From: Bifidobacterium breve
Lineage (GTDB): Bacteria; Bacteroidota; Bacteroidia; Cytophagales; UBA9547
DNA length: 5,059 nucleotides
Assembly (NCBI GenBank): GCA_943325655.2
Contig: CALPQG020000229.1
Span: 1-5,059, forward strand
Direction: 5' to 3'
Part shown: positions 1 to 5,059 of the stretch, in pieces
Layout: every line of letters starts with the position of its first letter
Numbering within the stretch: the stretch's first letter is position 1
Made by a program: the position numbers and the translations under genes
Notes under the pieces: generated by a model
Told to the model about the DNA's origin: nothing
The model's database searches: none
Seen by the model: only the letters and a program-made list of their open reading frames with translations

Positions 1-143
1 CCGGCACCACTGATTTTGTACTAAAAGCCAATAACCAAGGTACTTCTGGTCCCAATACTTGCGCAATAAAAGTGAATGGTGGCAATTCAACGTCTCTTTC
101 CCTGGATTTAACCAGCGGTCAGGCGATAAGGATTGTGTTGTAA
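1..143 (+). CDS. 3' end of an unrecognised gene (partial, start outside window)
   Basis: An open frame enters from the left edge (first full codon at base 3) and ends at TAA 141-143, giving 46 visible C-terminal residues. They are rich in Gly, Asn, Ser and Thr, contain one Cys, and alternate polar and hydrophobic residues (for example SLSLDLTSGQ, then AIRIVL at the very end). This suggests a beta-sandwich domain of an exported or surface protein. I do not recognise the family. It does not look like a type IX secretion C-terminal sorting domain, because it lacks the usual basic tail and the terminal K-containing motif. The frame is clean, and the coding sense is supported by composition and by the following non-coding spacer. 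Function is unknown. Confidence 0.6.
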   Translation, partial: GTTDFVLKANNQGTSGPNTCAIKVNGGNSTSLSLDLTSGQAIRIVL

Positions 144-169
144 AACTACTTTTTGAATAAATGAAAACG

Positions 170-245
170 TTAATTCAGTCATTATACTGACTGAATTTAG
201 CTTAATTCAGTCAGTATAATGACTGAATTAAGCTTAATTCAGTCA
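170..245. repeat. 32-bp palindromic tandem repeat, 2.4 copies, forming a 62-bp inverted repeat
   Basis: The unit is TTAATTCAGTCA, a 6-bp core, TGACTGAATTAA, then GC. Copy 1 is 170-201 (core TTATAC), copy 2 is 202-233 (core GTATAA), and a third left half-unit lies at 234-245. Each unit is itself an inverted repeat with 12-bp arms; the right arm of copy 1 differs at one base. The two cores are reverse complements of each other, so copies 1 and 2 together form one 62-bp palindrome (170-231, centre between 200 and 201) with a single mismatch, 198 against 203. As RNA it would be a very long AT-rich hairpin with no U-tract after it. It could end transcription of the gene on its left, or act as DNA as a binding array for a dimeric protein. 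Its position directly before the promoter of the ATPase gene favours an operator or recognition site, which is inference. Confidence 0.9.
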
Positions 246-252
246 ATTCAAT

Positions 253-282
253 TTTGATTCCCCACAATACATGTTATATTTG
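253..282 (+). promoter_or_regulatory. Bacteroidota-type promoter of the ATPase-nuclease gene
   Basis: TATATTTG at 275-282 is a perfect match to the Bacteroidota -7 consensus TAnnTTTG. TTTG at 253-256 lies 18 bp upstream and fits the -33 element. The expected transcription start is near 289-290, leaving a leader of under 20 nt before the ATG at 307, with no Shine-Dalgarno sequence. The -33 box starts 8 bp after the last repeat half-unit (234-245), so a protein on the repeats would touch or overlap the polymerase site. Confidence 0.7.
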
Positions 283-306
283 TAATAGATTTTTACATTT
301 ATAATT

Positions 307-1446
307 ATGGACACGATTCAAAGACCACTCAAACAAATTATTAATAAATACCTGACCAACAATAAAGTAATCATACTTTTAGGGTCAAGGAGGGTTGGGA
401 AAACTATTTTAATTAAAAGCATTGAAAATGATTTTGAGGGTAATAAACTTCATCTCAATGGTGACGATATTGATACCCATGTAATTTTAAAAGAAAGGAC
501 AGTTGCAAACTACAAAAGACTTTTGCAAAATGTGGCATTATTAATTATAGATGAAGCACAGGAAATTCCAGAAATCGGGAAAATACTGAAACTGATTGTG
601 GATGAAATTAAACCTATAAAAATTATTGTTACCGGTTCTTCAGCCTTTGATTTATTAAACAATACAGGTGAGCCACTTACTGGCAGAAGTTATAGTTTTA
701 TGCTTTATCCCATAGCCCAGTTAGAATTAATGCCAAATGAAAATATACTGAATACCCGACAAAATTTAGACGAAAGGTTAATATATGGCTCTTATCCAGA
801 GTTGTTTCATTTAAATACACTTGCAGAAAAAGAAAATTACCTGAAATCCCTTGTGCAGTCCTATTTGTTAAAAGATATTTTGGCTATTGATAATGCTGTC
901 AGAAATACGGCTAAGTTCAATGATTTACTCAAATTATTGGCTTATCAAATCGGGAAAGAGGTTTCTTATGACGAATTGGGGAAGCAATTGGGGATGAGTA
1001 AAAATACCGTCGAAAAGTATTTGGATTTATTAAGCAAAGTCTTTATCATTTATAAAGTATCAGGGTTTTCAAGGAATTTAAGAAAAGAAATTGTTAAGAC
1101 TACCCGTTGGTTTTTTATGGACAATGGTATCAGAAATGCCATTATTTCTAATTTTAATTTGCCAGCACTCAGGTTGGACATGGGCGAATTATGGGAAAAT
1201 TACCTGATGGCTGAACGAATCAAAAGAAATACATACAAGGAATTAAGTATTCAAAAATATTTTTGGCGCACCTATGACCAGCAAGAAATAGATTTGATAG
1301 AAACACAGCAGGATACGATACATGCTTTTGAGTTTAAATATGGAGACAATAAAATAATTAAAGTCCCTTCGGGATTTAAGCATGCTTATCCTAATGCTAA
1401 TTTTACGGTTATCAATAGGGATAATTACTTAGATTTTATTGCTTAG
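307..1446 (+). CDS. AAA-type ATPase with C-terminal DUF4143 / PD-(D/E)XK-like domain
   Basis: This 379-residue protein matches the architecture of the widespread but poorly characterised family known as AAA_14 plus DUF4143 (COG1373-like). Seen in order: an N-terminal P-loop ATPase with Walker A GSRRVGKT (26-33), Walker B LLIIDEAQE (78-86), a sensor-1-like VTGSSA (108-113) and GEPLTGR (121-127); the family motif GSYPE (161-165); a winged-helix-like segment at about 218-248 (YDELGKQLGMSKNTVEKYLD); then WFFMDNGIRNA (268-278). The C-terminal part has ELWENY (294-299), EIDL (327-330) and FEFK (341-344). Residues D329, E342 and K344 fit a PD-(D/E)XK nuclease core. The length is normal for the family and I see no breaks. 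The start at 307 fits the promoter 25 bp upstream. The gene is alone in its direction and abuts the convergent glycosyltransferase gene. Members are often multi-copy and patchily distributed, so transfer is plausible. The natural substrate and role are unknown; DNA binding and nuclease activity are inferred from motifs only. Confidence 0.88.
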   Translation: MDTIQRPLKQIINKYLTNNKVIILLGSRRVGKTILIKSIENDFEGNKLHLNGDDIDTHVILKERTVANYKRLLQNVALLIIDEAQEIPEIGKILKLIVDEIKPIKIIVTGSSAFDLLNNTGEPLTGRSYSFMLYPIAQLELMPNENILNTRQNLDERLIYGSYPELFHLNTLAEKENYLKSLVQSYLLKDILAIDNAVRNTAKFNDLLKLLAYQIGKEVSYDELGKQLGMSKNTVEKYLDLLSKVFIIYKVSGFSRNLRKEIVKTTRWFFMDNGIRNAIISNFNLPALRLDMGELWENYLMAERIKRNTYKELSIQKYFWRTYDQQEIDLIETQQDTIHAFEFKYGDNKIIKVPSGFKHAYPNANFTVINRDNYLDFIA

Positions 1447-1461
1447 GAGATATTAATCAAT

Positions 1462-2358
1462 TTATTTCAACAATAAAATCTTAACCGTAGCCAAAAATCT
1501 TCTGGTAAAGAGTTCTGCAGTATTGATTTTAATGGCTTTTAAATACCACGTGAAGGCCGATTTTTTCTGTTGAGACAAAGCCAAATGCAATGCGCTATAA
1601 GAAAGCATGTGTGCATAAATATGGTTGATTACTTTTTGGCCAAATACGGTTTTGAAAACGAGGTCTTTTTGAAGAATGTCAACGAGCATATTGGTCCTGT
1701 CAAGCAGTTGGGTTTCTTTGAAGTGAAGCACGCTTCTCGTGTCGTGTTCTATCATGCAGGCGGTAACCACATTTTGGTAACACAAACGGTGACGTGCGAG
1801 GATTTGAAGCCAGCAAGCCCAGTCTTCGGTACCGGAGAATTGCCTGATTTCAGAAAAGGAAAAACCTTCATCGAGGTAATTTTGTCTGTTGATAAATACG
1901 CCGATACAGCTTAAAAAATTGCCTTGTAACAATGCCTGGTTTGGATTTAAAACTTCCGTGTGGGCAATCAATATTTTTCCTTTTTGGTCTTTGGTTTCAT
2001 AGCCCTGGCCATAAAATACGACTTCGTTATTTTCTGTCAGGAAATTGTAGGCTTCCTGAAGGTGGTTGGGGTACATCAAATCATCGGAGTCAATAAAGGT
2101 CAAAAACTTGCCTGATGCTTTGGTGATCCCATAATTTCTTGCAGCACCTCGTTCTTCATTTTGTTTGGCAAAGTAATTTACTTTTTCAGCAAGTAATGGG
2201 GTGATGACCTCTAGGGTATTGTCGGTACTTCCGTCGTCTACCAGTATGATTTCAAAATCTGTAAATTGCTGCGCAAGGATGGACAGTATTGTTTTTTCAA
2301 TAAATTCAGCCCTGTTGTAGGTCGCAATGATGACAGAAAAAAAAGGAGTTTTAGACAT
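1462..2358 (-). CDS. Glycosyltransferase family 2 (GT-A fold)
   Basis: This 298-residue protein would transfer a sugar from a nucleotide-sugar donor to a growing glycan at the cytoplasmic face of the membrane. The GT2 signature is clear: SVIIATYNRAEFIEKTI (8-24), the nucleotide-binding loop VDDGSTDNT (40-48), RGAARNYGI (70-78), the metal-binding DxD-type motif IDSDD (89-93), and TEDW (177-180), which sits where the family carries its acid/base ED motif. No membrane segment is evident, so it is probably a soluble or peripherally bound enzyme. The C-terminal 80 residues are helical-looking and basic at the end. It is the second gene of a two-gene unit: its ATG overlaps the stop of the GT4-like gene upstream by 8 bp, which suggests translational coupling. 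Its stop lies 15 bp from the convergent ATPase gene. Donor and acceptor cannot be read from sequence. Confidence 0.92.
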   Translation of the reverse strand: MSKTPFFSVIIATYNRAEFIEKTILSILAQQFTDFEIILVDDGSTDNTLEVITPLLAEKVNYFAKQNEERGAARNYGITKASGKFLTFIDSDDLMYPNHLQEAYNFLTENNEVVFYGQGYETKDQKGKILIAHTEVLNPNQALLQGNFLSCIGVFINRQNYLDEGFSFSEIRQFSGTEDWACWLQILARHRLCYQNVVTACMIEHDTRSVLHFKETQLLDRTNMLVDILQKDLVFKTVFGQKVINHIYAHMLSYSALHLALSQQKKSAFTWYLKAIKINTAELFTRRFLATVKILLLK

Positions 2359-3466
2359 ACAATTGGGTGAGTTTTTCTACGTAAAGTGGAAGTGAAAACT
2401 TTTCTACGACACTGTTTTTACCATTTAAAATTAATTGATTTTTTAATTTTTCATCTGATAAAATGTGATTGATTGCATTTTCAATTTGACTTGAATTTTT
2501 AAAGTCAACTACCAGGGCATTTACTTTGTCCTGAATGAATTCTGAAGCTACACCCGAAAGTGTAAAAACTGACGGTACGCCCGACGCCAATGCTTCGATA
2601 TAGGTTTGCCCAAATGCCTCAATGGTGTCATTGATAGGAACGTGTATGAAAATATCCATCAAACTATATAATGTAGGCAAGTCATTTTCAAAACCTATTT
2701 CTACGTAATCTTCTTTGGCTACATATTCCTTTAGCAGTTGGTGAACTTGAGATTTGTAATCGCCATTACAGTTTGCGAGTAATAAAAATGCATTCGGATG
2801 CTTTTTCTTAACAGCGGCAAAAGCTGGAATAATGTATTGTAAGCCTTTTAATTCCACATACCTTGAAATGACTCCGACTACTGGTTGTTGATTTCCAATG
2901 CCGTACTTCAGCTTCATGGCGTCCTGTTTTGCATTGTCCACAATAGCAAAATCTTGGAGCGCAAATCCATGGTGTATGACATGTATTTTATATGCAGGTA
3001 CCTGCTCAAATTTTTCCAGAACTGCTCTTACTTTGTTTGATATGGCGATGATGTCAGTAGCGAGTTTATTGATGTAAATGTCATATTTTACAGCCTTAGG
3101 ATAATAATCGTGGTGATTGGTAGAATAATGCCTGGTGTAAATTCTTTTAGGAACTCGGGCCAGCCATGCAGCTGTCATTCCAGCCATGCATGCATCAAAC
3201 AAGTGACAATGAATAACTTTAATGTTGTTGAAAATCAAATACCAAAATATTTTCAGTACCGCTAAAGGCATGTCTTTCTTGGAATGGTATTGAATTCTTT
3301 TAACAGGTATTTGAAGTGATTTTAAATGTTGTTCTAAAATACTATGGCCAGGATTGAGTAAAATAAAGTGCAAGGAAATTGATTTTTTGTCTAAAGTACT
3401 TGCAATCCATTCGAATGCCAACGCTTTGTCAATATGAGAGATGATATAACAGACTTTAGTCGGCAT
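2351..3466 (-). CDS. Glycosyltransferase family 4 (GT-B fold)
   Basis: This 371-residue retaining glycosyltransferase has the usual two Rossmann-like halves. The N-terminal half contains KVCYIISHIDKALAFEW (4-20), HCHLFDA (86-92), IYTRHYS (109-115) and the linker region AISNKVRAVL (141-150) followed by VIHHGF (163-168), the family's IxNGxD-like position. The C-terminal donor-binding half has SRYVELKGL (201-209), giving the conserved R202 and K207, and the E-x7-E motif in EAFGQTYIEALASGVP (283-298; E283, E291). All key residues are present and the length is typical. It likely adds a sugar to a capsule, exopolysaccharide or lipid-linked glycan together with the downstream GT2 enzyme. The start at 3466 puts the first beta strand right at the N-terminus, as is normal for the family; the frame stays open upstream to 3530 but offers no better ATG. 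The nearest promoter-like match is imperfect (TTATTTTG, minus strand, 3538-3531). Sugar specificity is unknown. Confidence 0.92.
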   Translation of the reverse strand: MPTKVCYIISHIDKALAFEWIASTLDKKSISLHFILLNPGHSILEQHLKSLQIPVKRIQYHSKKDMPLAVLKIFWYLIFNNIKVIHCHLFDACMAGMTAAWLARVPKRIYTRHYSTNHHDYYPKAVKYDIYINKLATDIIAISNKVRAVLEKFEQVPAYKIHVIHHGFALQDFAIVDNAKQDAMKLKYGIGNQQPVVGVISRYVELKGLQYIIPAFAAVKKKHPNAFLLLANCNGDYKSQVHQLLKEYVAKEDYVEIGFENDLPTLYSLMDIFIHVPINDTIEAFGQTYIEALASGVPSVFTLSGVASEFIQDKVNALVVDFKNSSQIENAINHILSDEKLKNQLILNGKNSVVEKFSLPLYVEKLTQLYV

Positions 3467-3620
3467 GTATGCTTTTAGGTAGTAAGGTATATTGTTGGAA
3501 AATGATTTCTTAAAATTGAGAATTTTGAGTCAAAATAAAAATTAATTCATGAGTTTAGGGTAAAAGAATTCAGGCATGAAATAATAATCCTCTTTTATTT
3601 ATTTTGTTTCTGTGAATATG
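3467..3620. other. Divergent spacer between the GT4-like gene and the rpsU promoter
   Basis: This AT-rich spacer shows no credible small gene and no RNA gene. A one-mismatch -7-like box for the minus-strand glycosyltransferases (TTATTTTG, read 3538 to 3531) has no matching -33 element about 19 bp upstream, so their promoter is not securely placed. A loose 6-bp inverted repeat (TTCATG near 3546, CATGAA near 3575) is too weak to call. Confidence 0.5.
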
Positions 3621-3651
3621 TTTGCAGTTATAAAATTAATTCCTAGATTTG
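3621..3651 (+). promoter_or_regulatory. Promoter of rpsU (Bacteroidota -33/-7 type)
   Basis: TTTG at 3621-3624, a 19-bp spacer and TAGATTTG at 3644-3651 match the Bacteroidota consensus TTTG-N19-TAnnTTTG exactly. Transcription should start near 3658, giving a leader of roughly 30 nt before the rpsU ATG at 3687. A strong promoter fits a ribosomal protein gene. Confidence 0.85.
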
Positions 3652-3671
3652 TACTTTCATTCACAAGATTA

Positions 3672-3677
3672 GAGGTG
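3672..3677 (+). promoter_or_regulatory. Shine-Dalgarno-like sequence of rpsU
   Basis: GAGGTG is complementary to the CACCTC core of the 16S rRNA 3' tail (anti-Shine-Dalgarno). It ends 9 nt before the ATG at 3687. This stands out because the other complete + strand genes here lack such a site at normal spacing. In Bacteroidota, bS21 helps hide the anti-Shine-Dalgarno, and rpsU mRNAs are known for unusually strong Shine-Dalgarno sequences used for autoregulation. The match here is only 6 contiguous bases with a slightly long spacing, so it is weaker than the extended examples. Confidence 0.6.
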
Positions 3678-3686
3678 TAAGATAAT

Positions 3687-3881
3687 ATGATAATCATTAA
3701 CATTAAAGAAAACGAGTCAGTTGACAAAGCGCTAAAAAGATTCAAAAAGAAATTTGAGCGTACAGGTGTGTTAAAAGAACTAAGATCAAGAACAGCTTTT
3801 GAAAAGCCTTCTATCACTAGAAGAACTCAGGTTTTAAGAGCTAGATATAAAGAGGTAACCTACGGTCAATTTAGAAACTAA
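3687..3881 (+). CDS. rpsU: Small ribosomal subunit protein bS21
   Basis: This 64-residue, strongly basic protein is the 30S platform protein bS21. It has the typical start MIIINIKENESVDKALKRF, then KKKFERTGVLKELRSR and the KPSITRR segment (40-46), and the length is normal for Bacteroidota. In this phylum bS21, with bS18 and bS6, sequesters the 3' tail of 16S rRNA, so that most mRNAs are translated without Shine-Dalgarno pairing; ribosomes lacking bS21 preferentially translate mRNAs with strong Shine-Dalgarno sequences, including rpsU itself. The gene has its own consensus promoter, a Shine-Dalgarno-like GAGGTG, and an intrinsic terminator 26 bp after its stop. It heads a cluster with the Xer recombinase and hpf genes. 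Confidence 0.96.
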   Translation: MIIINIKENESVDKALKRFKKKFERTGVLKELRSRTAFEKPSITRRTQVLRARYKEVTYGQFRN

Positions 3882-3907
3882 TCTGAATTCGTAAAAATCT
3901 ATAAAAT

Positions 3908-3937
3908 AGGGTTAGGCTTACAAGTCTGACCCTTTTT
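3908..3937 (+). terminator. Intrinsic terminator between rpsU and the Xer recombinase gene
   Basis: An 11-bp stem (3908-3918 with 3923-3933, including two G-U pairs) closes a 4-nt loop (TACA, 3919-3922) and runs into five T residues (3933-3937). The lower stem AGGGT/ACCCT is G-C rich against an AT-rich background. It ends 5 nt before the recombinase ATG at 3943, so it lies in that gene's leader and could both limit read-through from rpsU and hinder its translation start. Confidence 0.85.
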
Positions 3938-3942
3938 AGTTT

Positions 3943-4824
3943 ATGATAAATTCTTTTTTGAAATATCTCGATTTTGAAAAGCGCAGTAGTAAACATACTA
4001 TTACCGCGTATACCAACGACCTTCATCAATTTACAGATTTTTTGGTGCAACATTACCAATCTCTTGCTCCTGAAAAAGCAGATTATCAAATCATCAGGAC
4101 CTGGATAATGGAATTGTCGCAAGACGAAATTGTTCCAAGATCCATCAACAGAAAGATTGCATGCCTGAGGTCCTTCTATAAGTTTTTGATGGCTCGAGGT
4201 AAAATCAGCATGAACCCAATGCTGAAAATAAAAAGCCTGAAAACAAAAAAACAACTGCCGGTATTTGTAGCAGAAAATAGCTTGGAAACATTGCTGAACC
4301 TAGATATTTTTTCGAATGATTTTTTCGGTATCAGGGATAAATTTATGTTGGAAATGTTTTATGGAACAGGCATTCGTTTGGCCGAACTTATAGGCCTCAC
4401 CGAAAGTAGTATCAATATTTTTGACCGAACGGTAAGGGTTTTGGGTAAAGGAAATAAGGAAAGAATTATCCCAATTCACCACACCTTGCTAGAAATCACG
4501 AGCTTATATATTCATTCAAAAAAACATCATTTTTCTGACAACCTGAATCCATACCTGTTCGTTACAGACCAAGGAAAGCAGCTCTATCCAATGTTTGTGT
4601 ATCGCAAGGTAATTCATTATTTGGGGCTGATTACGAAGCAGGAAAAAAGAAGCCCTCACGTATTGAGACACACTTTTGCTACCCATTTGTTAAATAAAGG
4701 TGCCGACTTGAATGCCATAAAAGATCTTTTGGGGCATACAAGTTTAGCCGCTACGCAAGTGTATACGCACAATTCGCTCGATAAATTAAAAGCTATTTTT
4801 GAACAGGCTCATCCTAAAGCATAA
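3943..4824 (+). CDS. xerC: Xer-type tyrosine recombinase (XerC/XerD family)
   Basis: This 293-residue site-specific recombinase should resolve chromosome dimers at the dif site together with a second Xer protein. The N-terminal SAM-like core-binding domain (about 1-85) opens with MINSFLKYLDFEKRSSKHT and includes RSINRKIACLRSFYKFL. The C-terminal catalytic domain has the full set of residues: R145 in GTGIRLAEL, K169 in LGKGNKER, H239 and R242 in SPHVLRHTFATH, H265 in LLGHTSL, and the nucleophile Y274 in TQVYTH. The length is typical of Xer proteins and longer than the single-recombinase XerH-like minimal forms need not be considered. The position between rpsU and hpf is the usual one for the Bacteroidota chromosomal Xer gene often named xerC; sequence alone does not separate XerC from XerD. 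I see no TAnnTTTG promoter between rpsU and this gene, so expression probably depends on read-through of the terminator at 3908-3937. Confidence 0.93.
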   Translation: MINSFLKYLDFEKRSSKHTITAYTNDLHQFTDFLVQHYQSLAPEKADYQIIRTWIMELSQDEIVPRSINRKIACLRSFYKFLMARGKISMNPMLKIKSLKTKKQLPVFVAENSLETLLNLDIFSNDFFGIRDKFMLEMFYGTGIRLAELIGLTESSINIFDRTVRVLGKGNKERIIPIHHTLLEITSLYIHSKKHHFSDNLNPYLFVTDQGKQLYPMFVYRKVIHYLGLITKQEKRSPHVLRHTFATHLLNKGADLNAIKDLLGHTSLAATQVYTHNSLDKLKAIFEQAHPKA

Positions 4825-4827
4825 ATT

Positions 4828-4835
4828 TATATTTG
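4828..4835 (+). promoter_or_regulatory. -7 promoter box of the hpf-like gene
   Basis: TATATTTG, beginning 3 bp after the recombinase stop, is a perfect TAnnTTTG match. No TTTG sits at the expected 19-bp distance (the nearest, 4798-4801, is 26 bp away), so this is a half-supported promoter. The implied start near 4842 would leave a leader of about 14 nt. It suggests the hibernation factor can be expressed separately from the recombinase. Confidence 0.5.
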
Positions 4836-4855
4836 TCATATTTAAAAGTAAGGTC

Positions 4856-5059
4856 ATGAAATTACAAATTCACTCCATTCACTTTGATGCAGATCAAAAA
4901 CTGTTAGATTACATTCAAAAAAAAGTGGATAAACTACATAAATTTTATGACAGGATTACGGACGGGGAAGTTTTTTTAAAACTAGACAAAGGGGATAAGG
5001 TTGACAACAAAGTCGTAGAAATTAAAGTGAATGTGCCTGGTTCTTCTTTGTTTGTAAAA
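4856..5059 (+). CDS. hpf: Ribosome hibernation promoting factor / RaiA-like (partial, 3' end outside window)
   Basis: The ATG at 4856 opens a frame that runs to the window end, giving 68 residues beginning MKLQIHSIHFDADQKLLDYI. The fold pattern is beta (KLQIHSIHF), an amphipathic helix with paired lysines (QKKVDKLHKFYD), then two strands (GEVFLKL and VVEIKVNVPG). This matches the HPF/RaiA (S30AE) family, which binds the 30S decoding region in stationary phase or stress and blocks tRNA and mRNA binding. Bacteroidota usually carry a short form of about 100 residues here, so about two thirds is visible. It starts 31 bp after the recombinase stop, with a -7 promoter box in the gap. Whether it has the long-form dimerisation tail cannot be seen. 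Confidence 0.9.
   Translation, partial: MKLQIHSIHFDADQKLLDYIQKKVDKLHKFYDRITDGEVFLKLDKGDKVDNKVVEIKVNVPGSSLFVK

Noticed and set aside
161..190. Short leader peptide from ATG 161
   Set aside because: Nine codons running into the palindrome, no ribosome site, and upstream of the mapped-by-consensus promoter.
170..231. Simple rho-independent terminator of the left-hand gene
   Set aside because: The stem is very long and AT-rich, and no T-tract follows on the + strand. A termination role stays possible but does not explain the tandem units and the third half-copy.
170..245. Possible CRISPR array
   Set aside because: Only 2.4 units, separated by 2 bp (GC), with no unique spacers of CRISPR length and no cas genes.
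307..1446. Insertion sequence or transposase
   Set aside because: The protein is an ATPase of the AAA_14/DUF4143 type, not a transposase. The repeats occur on one side only, and no matching terminal repeat or target duplication is seen after 1446.
1570..1914. 114-residue + strand open frame
   Set aside because: It lies wholly inside the GT2-like gene on the other strand and shows no family motif.
3161..3190. Direct repeat of CAGCCATGCA (3161-3170 and 3181-3190)
   Set aside because: It lies inside the GT4-like coding region and encodes ordinary Ala/Met/Gly-rich helix residues; chance or codon bias is enough.
3599..3817. 72-residue minus-strand open frame
   Set aside because: It is antisense to the rpsU promoter and coding region; rpsU is certain.
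3871..4254. 127-residue minus-strand open frame
   Set aside because: It is antisense to the 5' part of the recombinase gene and across the terminator; no recognisable protein.
4300..4482. 60-residue minus-strand open frame
   Set aside because: It is antisense to the catalytic domain of the recombinase; no support of its own.

Overview
The window looks like a piece of a Bacteroidota chromosome. Three things point there: a short bS21 (rpsU) gene followed by a tyrosine recombinase and a short ribosome hibernation factor (an order I know from that phylum), perfect matches to the Bacteroidota promoter -7 box TAnnTTTG, and AT-rich genes mostly without Shine-Dalgarno sequences. I cannot place it below phylum with confidence.

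Layout. Bases 1-143 are the 3' end of an unrecognised + strand gene. Bases 144-306 carry a striking palindromic tandem repeat (170-245) followed at once by a near-consensus promoter (about 253-282). This promoter drives a 379-residue + strand protein that combines an AAA-type ATPase, a winged-helix-like region and a C-terminal DUF4143 / PD-(D/E)XK-like nuclease fold. Two minus-strand glycosyltransferases (GT4-like at 2351-3466, then GT2-like at 1462-2358) overlap by 8 bp and converge on the ATPase gene with a 15-bp gap. The 220-bp divergent spacer 3467-3686 holds a textbook Bacteroidota promoter for rpsU (3687-3881). A strong intrinsic terminator (3908-3937) follows, then a Xer-type recombinase (3943-4824) and the first 68 codons of an hpf/raiA-like gene (4856 to the window end) with its own -7 box.

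How the parts work together. The right third is a conserved housekeeping cluster of ribosome protein, chromosome-dimer resolution and ribosome hibernation genes. The middle glycosyltransferase pair is probably translationally coupled and acts on a cell-surface glycan. The left part is the accessory region. The ATPase-nuclease gene with a palindromic repeat array beside its promoter is the best candidate for an undescribed system; a functional link between the repeat and the protein is inference. The rpsU leader is the second point of interest, because bS21 in this phylum is known to control its own synthesis through the anti-Shine-Dalgarno sequence.
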